Shown here piece by piece: positions 35,318 through 47,823 of a DNA stretch of 64,000 nucleotides. How positions within the stretch are numbered: the stretch's first letter is position 1; the number at the start of each line of letters is the position of its first letter. The notes beneath the pieces were generated by a model. It saw nothing but the letters and a program-made list of their open reading frames with translations. It was not told the DNA's origin and did no database searches. The stretch spans positions 1,027,277 to 1,091,276 of the forward strand of contig CAJNDS010002435.1 of NCBI GenBank assembly GCA_905221605.1, in the 5' to 3' direction. A program made the position numbers and the translations under genes. This DNA comes from Symbiodinium natans. Taxonomy: Eukaryota; Sar; Dinophyceae; Suessiales; Symbiodiniaceae.

Positions 35318-36663
35318 GTCTTGGTGTGCCATTGGCTGTCATGCTTCTGGGCTATGTGCTTGCACCTGGTACCTCGGCCAAACGGTTTCTTCACATAGAA
35401 CCTTTTTTAGCGACTTCCTGGATTTTCCCATCAGGCTACCCGAGATCCCTCATTGCCCCATCAGCCTACCAGTACAATCAAAAGCCGTTGCTTTTCGCGA
35501 CATGCCCTGCAGCCCTCCAAATCCACACGCCCCCTAACATCAAATTGGGTTCGGCCATGCTCACCATTATACTGCAGTGCTTGGAGCCAACCCCAGCCAA
35601 CCGCTTGGTTACGTCGGCGCAGTCCTCCACAGCACAGCTCGCTCATTATCCGCTATCTTAGGCAAACGATGACATCCCCAAGTGGATAGACGAAATTGCC
35701 GCCTCGGACGCCCGATTCGGGATTGAAACCAGCCCTGTACGCGTGTACATCGCGTGCCTTGGACTTGCACTTTCCGGGCCAGGGCTTTTGTTTCCAATGT
35801 GTGGGCGAGAACTCGATCAGAACATCATGCAGCATAGCCTTTAGCTGCACTTGTGTCCAGCGAGTGTAAACATGGACGGCTCCTTGAAATGCTCACACCC
35901 TGGTGCCGGCAAAGCGCTGAGGACGGTGCATTTCGTTCGCACTTCCAACTTCCAAGGGGGCCTCTCCCGGGTTTGCGGTCGGGTTAGTGGTTACACACAT
36001 CTGCAGCATTCTGCAACATTTGCAAGCAGGATCCAATATGCCATATTGGGGGGTGCAGTGAGGCGGCTTCGCGCTCCTTGAGGCTTGAGGCTTGAGGCTT
36101 CTCAGCCAGGGACCCTCCAGGTCTCCAGCTTCGAGCCCTTGCAGCCCTTGCAGCTCTTGCACGCGCTTGTGCACATTCTTTGCACCATCTTGCGCCCCAC
36201 ATCCTGAGCAGTTCCGAAGTGCAAGGCTGAAAGTATCTGTAAGTTGTAAGTTTACTTGGATGTCGAAATCACATGGTGATGCCCTGCACCTCTCCCGTTA
36301 AACCCTAGACAGCCAGCTTTGGTCAAGGTCATTTTATTTCTGCAGCTACACGATGACTTCGGTGGGCTATGGCGACCTCGGACCTCAGAACGTCCTTGAG
36401 CGAGTCTCATCTTCAAGTGCATCAGAATCTCGGGTCCGTGTCGAGGTTTTCACGAGGCTTTGCGGCTTTGCGAGGCTCAGGGTCTGTGGGCCCGTGGAGT
36501 CAAATTCGGAGTCCAGGGAGTTCAGTTTTTGTCTTGTTCTCTCTGGGGCCCTGGGAGGTTCAGTTTTTGTTTTTGTGCTTGGCACTACAATTCAGGAACA
36601 ACTGTTTCCAAGTGCCTGCTTCGCACTCAGGCATCGTCTGTACCATCATTGTGCTGGTGGCAG
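35318..36663 (+). CDS. Channel A, pore exons (S5, pore loop, S6)
   Basis: Exons: 35318-35368 (S5, VLVCHWLSCFWAMCLHL), 35662-about 35765 (WIDEIAASDARFGIET then SPVRVYIAC, the turret before the pore helix), about 36346-36401 (YTMTSVGYGDLGPQNVLE, with the TSVGYGD selectivity filter of K+ channels) and 36631-about 36663 (S6, IVCTIIVLVA). The GA donor at 36402 and the acceptor before 36631 join as LER|IVCTI. K+ selectivity is inferred from the filter. The second half of S6, equivalent to GLCWAYVLGE in copy B, was not found in copy A, so there is a gap from 36664 to 38112 apart from a tentative segment WKQQLDNLDQQC near 37578-37613. Confidence 0.78.
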
Positions 36664-37906
36664 GTGCGGCCATGTGCCGAAGCACATGTTGTACCTTTTC
36701 TTGAAGCCCACACGAAATTCGGCTCTAAGACGACCTCCTTGGCAAGCTCTAAGCGTCCGCTCCAGCCCTGACCCTGGAAAGGTCTTTGTTGGGCTCAAAT
36801 ATTGGGCGAAGTGTGCGCCATCTCCTCGGACATGAAACCTGGCAGCAGTCCGTCTCTCCCCTCAACATAGCGCAGCAAAGCGCAGGACTTGCCCAGCGAC
36901 TAGTAGCCATTTTGGGATCCCAGAGGCGGCAGGAATGGCATTGGTTCTTGTGATTGACGTACTTTCACTTCTGTCAACCACTCATCACCAGCATCATGAT
37001 TGCCTCGTCACGCATTCTGCATGTACTTAGCCCATACACTACGGTCGAGGAACGCAGACACCTCGGCTTTCCGGAAGAAGATGACGCTTGGCCGAGCATG
37101 TCGGCAGATGCTATATACTGGCACATCTTGGTACATTTTATGTTGGACCTGCTTTAGTGTGTGCTCTCCCCCCAAGAACAGTACCCTGACTGTTTGGGGG
37201 TGTGCGGTGGGTCAAACCGTCCGGGTGTCGTAAGAGAATTCCGTGCAGCGCGCCTTTAAAGTCAATGCCGGGCATCGCTGTCCGTTTTGAAACTTATATA
37301 CACTCCTCCCTATCGAAATCATGTAAACCCGTGGACCGTGTAAGAGAGCCGAAACCAGCTTCGGCCCTGAATAGCCCGGCCAACATGACTTAATTCAGGG
37401 GGCCCTACTAAAGCAGGTCCAACATTATGCCACATTTATAGGCGATATCCTTCAAGCGTCTTTGATATCGGACTTTCGAGCTCACACTTAGCAGGTATTT
37501 GTGACATTCAACTGGCTCCCGCTTGTTGAAGTTGTATGTCGTACCGGAATGCTTGCCACCACTGGCATCTTGGCGCTGTGGAAACAGCAGCTGGACAATC
37601 TGGACCAGCAATGTGCCACCGAACATACACCTGTCGGACTTGACCCCGTGAATCACCAAAATGAAGGCACCTCGACTCGAATCCTCGCACGTCCCAGCTC
37701 TTAAAGTGATGGAAGATTCATGGAGTTACCCGGTAGACTCCCTGGGAGCTGTCAGCCGCAGGCCGGCAGAAGCTCGCACAAGCTCTAAGTCTCTAAAGTT
37801 ATGTAAAGCCTTGACCTGCTTTGCCACAGTTTTCATCAGCCCAGGAATAGCTTGAACATGATGATGCAGGCAGGCTTGCAGAAATCTTGGAGAGACTAGA
37901 CACCAC

Positions 37907-37944
37907 AGACAGACAGACAGAGAGAGCAAGAGAGAGAGCGAGAC
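37907..37944. repeat. CAGA/GA-rich simple repeat
   Basis: ACAGACAGACAG followed by GA-rich sequence, in a channel A intron. Confidence 0.7.
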
Positions 37945-38112
37945 CCAAAGCTGTGCCAACTTAGAACCGCTGTAGCTGTAGCCTTGGATGAGGGAGGGTC
38001 TACAAGCTACATTGCAACTGGAGCCTCTGAGAAGAAGCATGAAAACACACAGGTCCTCCAACAACCCTACACGACGTTCAAAGGGAATTGGCAAAGGTTA
38101 AGCACTCAACAG

Positions 38113-41100
38113 GAGCAGGGACTGCCACACGATCTCCGCAGACGGCTCCGCAGCTTCTTCCTGCACCAGGGTCGCAGCGAGGATTCTGTGCTGGAGCAGA
38201 ATTGTTCGTGACGTTAAGAATTGTGAGGTGGGCTGGCCTGGACCCATCTTAATGAAGCTATGGACAGGTTAGGGGCACCTTCCACACTTTCGGCCAACAG
38301 AACAGCGGTGGCAAGTCGAACTCAGAAGGACTCTTTTGCTGAGATGCGCCCCAGCCCAGGCAGAACCGTCACCAGTCGCAGTACGCCACTAGGCCTGCAG
38401 AAAGCTCAGTAAACTTGGAAGCGCCTGAGGGTACTGGCAGGCACAGCCTAGGGCTTGTAATACTTGTCATCCTCTGTGCTCCAAACAAAAGATGTCGATT
38501 GCTTCTGATCTTCCAGGGTTTCGATTTCTTCTGAGCTTTTACTTTTTGACACAGCGGTTCCTGAGCTCGTGCTACGAGCTCTAACTTCATGATTAAACAA
38601 ACGAAATCCGAGGTTGTGCGACAAAAGCTTCTGGACAACATGAGCCCGCAGCTCCAGTCAGAGGTTTGTACGGAGATGTCGCCTGGCAGTATAGGTGAGG
38701 CTGTGCAGGCTGCGCTCGTGTTAATACTTAAGGTCGCCGGCATGCATAGCGACAGTTCAATTGAACCCGGTCATTTGGCGCACCAGCTGCATGGATGTGC
38801 CTGCTTTTTGGAGTCACAGGAAAGAGACTGCGCGTGCCCGAAGTTGAACAATAAAGTAATCGCCGGTAGACCTTAGCCCCAGGGACAGCCACAGGCGATT
38901 CCGGGTCGTCCGTTTGATGTTTTGTGAGAAATCTTCGCTTCGGGCCCCGGAGTTTTTTCCCTCGCTAAGGGAGGTGATAAGTCGTGTCCAGGGCAAGTGT
39001 GTCGTGATCAATGCGCTATACCGACTATACTATACCAGTGGCCCATGCGTGTGAGAGGCCAGGGCATGGAATGGTGGTCCGAGTGCGGGGTTTGCAGATG
39101 CTTGCCCCGACACAGTGTGCACAAGGAACCTGCCCTGGATCCAGAAAGTCACTTTCTTCGCGCAGCCTGGCACGCTAGTTACTAGTTCTTTGTGGCACAA
39201 AGAGCTTTTGGCCTGATGCGCAGACTGGCCAGGGATCCGCGTCTCTAGCAGTGTCCTTCAGCAGCACTGATGGTAGGTTGCCCCGGTGAGTAATTAGAAG
39301 GAGCTGAGCTGCCAATAGAGGCAAGACTCGTAAGTTCACTTTCTCAGTTGTTCGCCTGTATTGAAGTGCGATTCTGGGCTGCGCAGCCCTCACTGCATTC
39401 TTTCAAGCTTCCTGAAGATCTACCATACGCGAGCACGCCAAAGGCAGTTTATGCATCAGATTGAGATCGCCGAGAGTCGGGGCATCGACACCGACCCGTA
39501 CCGTGCGTGCATCGCTGACACCTCCAGGCAGAGATTTTTTTGACTTGCAGGCTGTGGCTGACTGCAGGCTGACTGCAGGCTTTGACCGGTCAACAGCTTC
39601 ACGATGCTTCACATCACAGTACTTGGAGCTTGCACGGAGCGCATAGGTTTCATCACGGAGTCACACAGTGCACGTGCGACAGGACGACATCCGGTACGTA
39701 ACGCCATGAACATACGTGCAGTACTACATGCATTGTCTACGTCTACGTGCATCAAAAATGCACACGCGCAATACACACATGTGTTAATACACTTGTGTGT
39801 CCCTTGATAGTACGTCAGTGCTTTTTGGCCAGGCAGCTGCGGTGCGGAGCATTTGCACAGCGTGAGAGCTTCGACAACATTCAAGTGTTGCAGCTTGGCA
39901 GCTCCCGTTCCCGGTTTAGTGTTTTGGGTTTAGGGTCTTCCACCGGGTCGTTCAACGTTTCGGGCCTTGCGCGCGCAACGTCGGGACCTCATTCTACCAA
40001 TTTAGTTCCAGGTACATCCTCTCCAAGGGCCTCGTCGTCTTAAATAGCAAGGCACGCTGTTTTTCGGCATGAACATGTGCAGTGGGTGCTTTCTGCCTGT
40101 GGCAATTATTTGCTTCATGTTTGAACTTGCAGATGCAGTGCTGTACCGAGGTTTCTTCACTAGCTCAGGAGCTGCGCATCTGTTTTTAGCCCCCCCCGAA
40201 ACACGGGATAATCTCTGCTGCCCCCCCCCCCCCCCCCCCAATGTCCCCACATGTTTGTTTCGGTATGTGCTCACTTGCAGCCTTCCAATGGGAGGTCGGA
40301 TCGAACGGCACAGTTTGGGGCGAGGCAAATCGGCTTGCACTTCATCCCCCAAGCACCCCGCAGAGTACTTCAGCCCAGCATGTTCGACTGTGTCATAAAA
40401 TGATAGACTCCTCAATCGGTCCTGCTGTTACCTTCATACTGGATTGTCCAAAGCGCTTGTATTCATGGTTTTAGCACATGCATACATTGGCCGATTGACA
40501 GGCGGTGTCCTACGTGCAACTGCAACATTGTCGTACATGTAAATGCTGCTCGCTGATGGCCTCGGCCTCCCCGAAAATCTACATGGAACGACGACATGGA
40601 AGATCCGTTCTTGGATAGTTCTCCCCTTTCTGATCAGACACTTTCCACCTTCACCACCCCGAAAGCTTCCAATCCTAGAATAAGCAGGGGAAGGCAGGGT
40701 GGGGGGATCGCTTAGGAGTGTCGCACTGATGATAGGCCTACGGCGATTGCATCGCCAATTTGACACAACACGCAGCTCCGTGTTTTTTAGGCTTCAAGAT
40801 CGGGTACGCCCTCTGGCTTGACACGTCGACACTTTTGGAAAACTTTTGGCTCGTTGCCCGATCCCATGCCCCCACCTCCCATCTTTTTCACATGCAAGGA
40901 CTTTGTCCTCTCGGACACTAGCCTGATCAGACCTGTCGGCGGCTTTGCGCTAACATACATCGAGGCGGCATGTTTTTTGTTGTCACTGGGGTCGCTGCAG
41001 GTCGGGCACAGTGTTTCGCAGCTGTGTGCAAGCCTAGTTCTCAAGTAGGCCGGAAGACGAGGCTGATCCGGCTTCCATGTCCGTGCAGCATCGTGGCAGG

Positions 41101-41767
41101 TGCTTTTTCTTACGCGGGAAAGCTTCATGCAGGCGCAGCTTGTAAGCCTTCAGCCCACTGCCTGCAACACGCAGCTGTGCTGTACCTCGTATATGCAGCA
41201 CGAATGCCTGAAGAGAAGCAGGGCGCAACAGCCAGGCGTGTCTGGAAGGCTGAGAAAGAGAGGGAATGGAGGGAGGGGCGACAGGGGTCCGGCCTGGCTG
41301 TGTAATTTGACATGCCGAAGCTCTTTAGTTGCTCTCGAAGGCTTGAAACCAGCATTTGCATGCTTCGCAGGTTATCGAGCGCAGACGGCTCACCTGCCCA
41401 CAACTCGGGCGGTGGCTTGGTGTTAGGTGGTGTTACAGGGCCAGGGCATTTGAAGGGCTTGCGGTTTGCGATAAGGGCTTAACAGGCTGAACTGTAGACA
41501 GCATTGAAGAAACCTTGCCGTTTGCACCAATGGCAGAATGTTGCTAAGTTCATTGCTTATGCTGTAGCTTGCTCACAATGACGTCGCAACTACATGACAG
41601 TATCAGATCTGGCCAGGATCGTTAGAAGATACTGCATCCGGGTGGCCGTCCGACGGGGTGTCATCTATGAAGCGAAGCGAATCGCGAGACATCGGCGGAG
41701 AGAGGAGCGGCAGCGCAGCCTCTTGGACAAGACTTTTGGCCAGCTCGGGGCATTGCTCCAGAAATGT
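38113..41767 (+). CDS. Channel A, C-linker and cyclic-nucleotide-binding fold exons
   Basis: Exons: 38113-38187 (EQGLPHDLRRRLRSFF), 38613-38694 (QKLLDNMSPQLQSEVCTEM), 39448-39527 (FMHQIEIAESRGIDTDPYRA then CIADTS), 39833-39886 (QLRCGAFAQRESFDNIQ), 40012-40051 (YILSKGLVVLNSK), 40899-40964 (DFVLSDTSLIRPVGGFALTY) and 41617-about 41767 (IVRRYCIRVAVRRGVIYEAK, then an Arg-rich tail RIARHRRREERQ). Junctions are in phase at ADTS|RQLRC and NIQ|VYILSKG. The fold resembles the cNBD beta-roll, but with WGEE-type wording missing in copy A and no clear RxA phosphate-binding arginine, so ligand binding cannot be assumed. The exon carrying copy B's VLTLTHKNFMEVVE was not found. No stop codon for the gene was identified. 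Confidence 0.72.
40221..40239. repeat. Poly-C tract (C19)
   Basis: Nineteen C bases in a channel A intron. Confidence 0.85.
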
Positions 41768-44700
41768 GTTGGTTCTTGCCTTCTTGCAGTTGTTAGATTT
41801 CTTGAAAAAGAACTTGTCACACTCATCGTTCGAGTTAGGGTGTTACACCTCGCCCTGCCACGGCTGCAGCAATTCGCATGTGGATCTTTATGCGACCCGA
41901 TCCTCGCCCAGGCATGCCCGTGGAGCTCGAACCAGATTCTCCAGCCTCTCCACCTCCACCCGAGAGACAGGACTTTTTATTCTGGGGGATGTTGCCCCGT
42001 TGGCTGTGTTTGGCTGTGTGCTTGGGGGCTGACAACAGTCTAGAGTTGGTAGGGTTTGGCGTTTTTGGACTGACCTCAGTTCGGGGCTGCAAATATAGGT
42101 CAGGGACATGTCTAAAGCTCTGCTCCTACTGAGTTTGGCACAATCTCCTTGGAAAGGTTGGGGTTTACGTGTGGGAAACCTGCTGTTGCATCATCCCGTG
42201 GTGGCGCCGTGAGGAAGTCAGCTCCCCCACGCAGACGCTCCCAGGCAGGGGAATGTAGGTCCCCAAGGGCTCAATGAAAAAATCGACAGCGCTCAATCCA
42301 CAGGCAGAGCCCTGTTGCAAATCCCCAGATATACTTGGAAGGCTTGCACCGTAGGCGCGAGGATGTCAAGTACAGAGACTTTAAGCCTTAAGCCCGCCCC
42401 AGCGCAGCTAAGAGGTCAATTTGTACAGCCCTTACCTTCCCCATCTTGCCCCCCAAGACTGGAAGGTGAGCCTGTGGCTGATGGTTGCTCTGTTGGGGTA
42501 AGACTGAAGGAAGAAACTCTGCCTCAGGTGCGCTGTGGTAGGCCTGCGCAAGCCCCGTCTGAGGCAACCGGCGAGCACCTAAACACAAGGGCGTGGCGGG
42601 GATTCACAAAGCAGTAGGTCAGCTCTTTCTCTGATGTGACCTGTGTCGACTCGTATACCGCAGAGAGGGGTGATTCCAGAATGTCGTTGTACAGCTATAT
42701 AAATCATGATGGTTAACCATGCTTCATGGGCATGAGCTTCAAGATTTTGGCTGCGGGGTTCACAAATAGAAAAGCTGCCTATCAGCCTAATGGCAGCGCA
42801 GCGTCGTAGGCCTGCCTCATAAAGAAGTAATGTTGTGGATCTCTCCCCAGTTGCTGTATCACACGCAACGCCAGGGCACGAGATGGATGGAAAGCAAGAA
42901 TGCGCCCTGCAGCGTGTCTTGTAGGCAATTCCACCTCCGAAGCGTCGCCACTGCGCAGTGAACTCGAACGATGCTTTAGGTCAAAATAGGTGGCTAATAT
43001 GGGTAGTGACAGTGGACAAGCGCTTGGTTGTGGCCGCGGCTCCCAGTGCGGAGGGCGCATTCTACATTCCCATGGAACTTGTGCATGCAGCTGTTTCACT
43101 TCTGTGTATGCCGAACTCCTTCGACATCTTTCGATAAGCGCAAGCAAGTTGGCTAGTTGTGGGAGGGCCTGTCGGCATGTTCGAAGTACAGTGACTTCTT
43201 TTATCTGGTCCCGACAAGGATGCTTGTACATTCCTGTCATGCTTTGTTCTTACTGCAACCTAATTAAAGGCCCATTGTAGCGCAACGAGACCGAATGAGT
43301 GAGCACGCGAGGATAGCCCACTTGGAAGCTCCAGACAATCGACATACATGGAACAAATTGTAAAGGACATGTTTTAGCAGGAGACGTGCAGACGTCCACC
43401 TGCCTTTTCTGCCATCAGCAGGGGGCGCGGGCAGGGCAACTTGTGAGCCCCGGGATCTCTGAAGTTATGGAAAACATGCCCCTCTTCCGCTGCTGGAGGC
43501 GAAAGGATGTAGCCTGTGCTACCTGCAAGCAGTTGCGACGTCCCGGGTGCAGTCGCAGTTTCTGGGCGCTGTGAGATTGATTGCTTTTGAAGTCCCATTT
43601 TTCCAGATGAAAGTCGCGGCGAGTGTCTTGAAGCGTTCCGACAGCGCCTGACCAGGTGTCGACAACAGCTTGCCTCGATTTCCGCTGTGGGTCATGCACT
43701 TGTGCTGTGCAAGTGAAGGTATCGTGAGAGTTAATTCATGTGACTTAAAGCTCAAGTGCAGACCCCAAATTGCGTGTTTCATCGATTTTCATCGTGTTGC
43801 GCGCGCATTCCTTGGGTGCAGGAATTGCCATAAAGAAAGAGTTTCCCCTGCACAGGAACTTGAAAATGACAGGCATCCCAGGCCGAGAGGCCGCAGCAAA
43901 CTCCCTAATATCAACTCTCTTCTTGATCCGTAGTTTTGTCGTAGATCTGCGGGCCCCAGGGATCCCTGTGCGGGAGGATGCCGGAGGATGCCCCGGGCAT
44001 TTGCTCCATCGCCAAAAGGCGAGGGACGTGCCCGAGGTCCCAACGTCCCCTAAGGATCCAAGGTCCCAAGGTCAGTCAAGGTCTGAATTGACACGGGCGT
44101 TGTGTTGCGGCTGCTCACCATGTTCTCATCGTTCGCAGAGCATTGATCCGATGTGGAATGGCAGCCGCGCCTTCTTTGAAGCATATGTGGCTGTTGACCG
44201 TCAAAGACCGGACATAATCTTGACGCCATCTCACATGCATGCACAAAAGTGTCTCTGCCTCCTCGTGTCGTTGCGTGTCAGTTGTGAGAAGCTGTGAATT
44301 TTGCCGATTTTAACCTTCGTCCAGGTGAGAGCTTTCTTTGACGCTTGCGGCTTGTAAGTCTTGAGCGTCTTGGAAGTTTTAGCTTTGGGTTGGGACGGTT
44401 GGGATATCTGAGATATCAATAGATGTCATACATATGTGATCAATGGAGCTTCAAGTTCTGGAGGGCTGGAACCTGAACTCCACGAGCTCAAGATTATCGT
44501 AGACTTTGCTGCCCTTGAAAGGCCACAGTATGTCACAATTAGATGGTGCTCGCTGTAGATAGCCTTGGATCAATTCGAACGCTTCCTCTTTGAACACGTT
44601 CGGCGGCCACTTGCAGCTGCCAAGGCCCAAACGCGCAGAAACCCCTTAAGTGAGGCGTAAGAATGCTCTGCCACACATACAAATGCAGTCAGCTTGGGCT

Positions 44701-45100
44701 GGGCTCAGGGGTGGGGACAGAGGCAAAGTAACCACGGGCCACACACCTTCAAGTGCAAACCTCGAGGTAGAAGGGCGCATAGCTTGTGTGGAGTGAGGAA
44801 CAGCAACAAACCATGTTGGCGTAGTGCGTTTAGGATTTTCAGCGCCATGCTGCAGCAGCAAGACTCTTTGGCCTCATTGGGTGGCCACAATGATCCACAT
44901 CTGCATGCAGTTGTCGGGCTGTTGTCTCGATGTCTCGTGGAAGGGTAGACACTGTGATTCAGAGCGGTTTCAGATTGCCGGAGCGCTGGTTCCAAAATGC
45001 ATCAGATCACAGCGAATATGAGCGAATATTGGAGAAGCTTACATGGGCTTGAAGCTTATACTGCTTATACATGAGGGGGACAAAGAATCGGTGGATTCAG
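41768..45100. other. Spacer between channel copies, no gene recognised
   Basis: It may hold the last exons and 3' UTR of channel A. Open stretches at 43386-43574, 43770-44297 and 42315-42617 carry no known motif. I saw no counterpart of copy B's terminal exon here. Confidence 0.35.
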
Positions 45101-45576
45101 GAGCGGTGGCGAGAACTTCTCAGCCAGTTGACGGCCGTGCTCGAATCACAGCAGGCTGCCAGATGGAACCAAATAACTTAACCCCTACACCGCCTGTGAC
45201 GGGCCCCAAGCCTGTACGTCCAATTTGATCTGGGCTTCGAAAATGATGCAAGTGACAGCCAGCGCATTGCAGAAGACCTGCTGGCTTCGGGGCGCATATG
45301 GGCGCATTGAGGTCTCAGACGATTTGGACACTGTCAGCATGATCCTCCACATGATGCGTACTATTCGTTCGACAATGTATTAGAACCATTCAAGGTAATA
45401 GCTAGATGAATGCAAGAAGGTTCACGTGTCCATGCAGCGGGCCTAAGTCAGATATTTTCGGAGCTATGATGGCGCGTCCTGCGAGCTTAGGCCTTATGCT
45501 CTGCAACCCCTGCCTCCCCAAATCGCTTGGCAGGCATCATTCGAGGAGCTTGAGGCGCAAAACCGGCTGCTGCTGG
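45101..45576 (+). CDS. Coiled-coil-like exons, possible N-terminus of channel B
   Basis: Exon 45101-45154 (AG|G acceptor, GC donor) reads ERWRELLSQLTAVLESQQ. Exon 45534-45576 (acceptor TTGGCAG) reads ASFEELEAQNRLLL. Between them, about 45216-45290 reads YVQFDLGFENDASDSQRIAE then DLLASGRIW. The first and last have heptad-like leucines typical of coiled coils. They sit 2.2-2.7 kb upstream of channel B's S1 on the same strand. Belonging to channel B is inference. Confidence 0.4.
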
Positions 45577-47823
45577 GCTTGAGATATTTTCCGCAACCTA
45601 ACTTTTTCAAGGCTAAACGAACTTGAAGTTACGTTTTGCCCTGGGCGTTTGGGAAGATGCTTTGGAATGTGAATCTGGGATCATCCGGGATCTGTAGTCC
45701 TTGAGCTATTTCTCATCACAAATCGGCCCAGTCTCGGAATTTACTCTTGCTTGCGCCCCATGGCTGCCATATGTGGGCAGGAAATTACTTACCATCAGTT
45801 GCTCAGCGTCTCCGCCCCAGACCCCTATCAACCATCTCCCTTCCACTCTGTGACTTCCCGACATGAAGTAGGCCATGTAGACCATGCAGACCTCAACGCC
45901 CCCCCCACAGCAAATGAACTGCGCAGGTTGCGTGAAAGAACTGCTGTGAAGAGCCTCCACGAACCTCCACCTCCAGCATGGTCTGCGGATCCGTCTCCAG
46001 CATGGTCTGCGGAAGCAGGCACCATCGTTCAAGCTCTTCTAGGCCTTCGTTCCGGCATTGTCCTCGCCCATGTAAGTGAGTGATAGGGCCATCCAATCTG
46101 CAGCACTAATGAAGTGCCAGTTGCAATTTTGTGCCCCGTTGCGGGATTTCAGCAGTCTGACAGTTCCACAACACATCAAGACATGGAGCAAATTGACCAG
46201 GATCCGGAGTGATGCCATCCGAGCCGTCCGCGTCCTCTCTGAAGGACTCGGTCAAGGATGACACGCCCCCCAACACACCCACTGTACAAAGAGTGGTGGT
46301 GCCTCCTGGTTGCAAGACGACCTGCAAAAAGTTGCCGAAGTGTGCCAGTTTTGGCCCTGCAACACCTCAGGTCAGACATTAGATCAGACTACTCCCCGAA
46401 CAGCGACATGGCGGCGGATACTTCCTCGCCTGCCTTAAACTTAGCCTTCCCTGGACAGGCCGGCAGGGGTCCATTCAGTCTTGCTACATGAGGGGGGTGG
46501 GGGGGAGGGTTTATGCCAGAAGGTCGAGCTTCCGCAACAAAGGGCGCAAAAAGCTTCTGATCTCAACCTCACATGTTGCCTCTGCGGGTTGACGAGCCGC
46601 TCATGAGTGGAGCTGCCAGGAGTCTGCATCAATGGATGTCGGGGATGTTGAGATGCTTGAGGCCACTACTCTGTTTAGCATTCATCGCATTCGCTGGGCT
46701 CGTTGTCTAGCATGCTCACATATGCTCACATATGCTCGCACATGACACATGATCGTGCTGGGTTTGGTCGCATGCATCGCCTTGTTCGATGTGAAGCTGC
46801 AGATTCGCACTTCGTGTCAGTCGGGAGGGTACGGGTAGTTTGCGACGGAGTGGTACAGAGGTCCCCATGGGACCCATCAGAGATTTTCGCTCCCTGGCGG
46901 GATGTTCAAAGCGGCTGAGCTTCTGGGAGTTTGGGTGTTTTCAGCTTCCGGCGCTTAACAAGACTTTGTGAAGGGCCCAAGGTCGGGATTGGACTTTCAA
47001 AGATTGTAGCGCAGCCGAAGACTCTAAGACAGCTGCAATCAGCTGCACCATGCTGCGCGTAAAACACCGCACGCTCAGGACAGTCGCCGAAAACCACCAA
47101 CAGCATGTTGGAGAAGCGGCGAGTTTTTTGGATGTTTTCAGAGGGCGTTTGCGCTTATCTAGAATCTCAAGGGGCCATCCCAAAGTTTTTGGGGCTGTTG
47201 GGGTATTTGAACGGTCGGCAAGTTCGAAAGGAAGGGAGTGCCATGGTGTTCCCAATGATTCAATCGACCTGCAAATGGAAGCTGCCACATGTTCTGAAGC
47301 TTGGGCATGCCGCATCACATGATAAGATTCATGGGTTCAAATTTTGCAGTTGCGCCAAGGTCCAAATGATGATCATGCGGGCAGAGAAAACGAAAAAGTT
47401 CACTGCTCAAAAACGTTGGTTTGCAGCTTGGCTATCTCGCGACATATCGCAACACAGCCCAGATTCCGCTTAGATAGCCACTGTCGCTTTCTGGTTGTTG
47501 GCAATTTCTGGCATTTGTTGGCTACAGCCTGTGATGTTCTAGGACTGCTCCAGGTGCGCTGACAGGACTTAGGAGAGCTAGCAACGTTGCATCCCGAACG
47601 CACTTGCTTGGACTCGAACCCAGAACCCCGGAAAGCCTTGAGGTGATCAATCCAGAAAGCAACCGCTTTCTCATGTTCTGGCAGATGGCCGGGACCTGAC
47701 TTGCAATGGAGGGGGGGGGGAGGCTTCAGTCAGTTTCGAGTGGATACATAGGGGATTTCGGTTGCGGAGCTCTGTCAGCCCGGGAGTCCCGGGAGGGCGC
47801 ACAACAAGAATTGACAATCACAG
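45577..47823. other. Region upstream of channel B S1
   Basis: Coding-like + strand pieces at about 45908-45960 (ANELRRLRERTAVKSLHEPP) and about 46294-46370 (ASWLQDDLQKVAEVCQFWPC) may be further N-terminal exons; neither is secure. The rest was not recognised. Confidence 0.3.

Noticed and set aside
36903-36915. GTAGCCATTTTGG, a 13-base match to the dinoflagellate spliced leader
   Set aside because: The match lacks the 3' end (CTCAAG) that a retroposed mRNA would keep, and it lies inside channel A. It is probably chance. A 12-base match GCCATTTTGGCT near 16095 is likewise too short and not followed by a gene start.
47605-47690. tRNA-like segment on the minus strand (GGGTTCGAGTCC)
   Set aside because: The T-stem has a mismatch, and no matching D-arm, anticodon stem or acceptor stem could be built.
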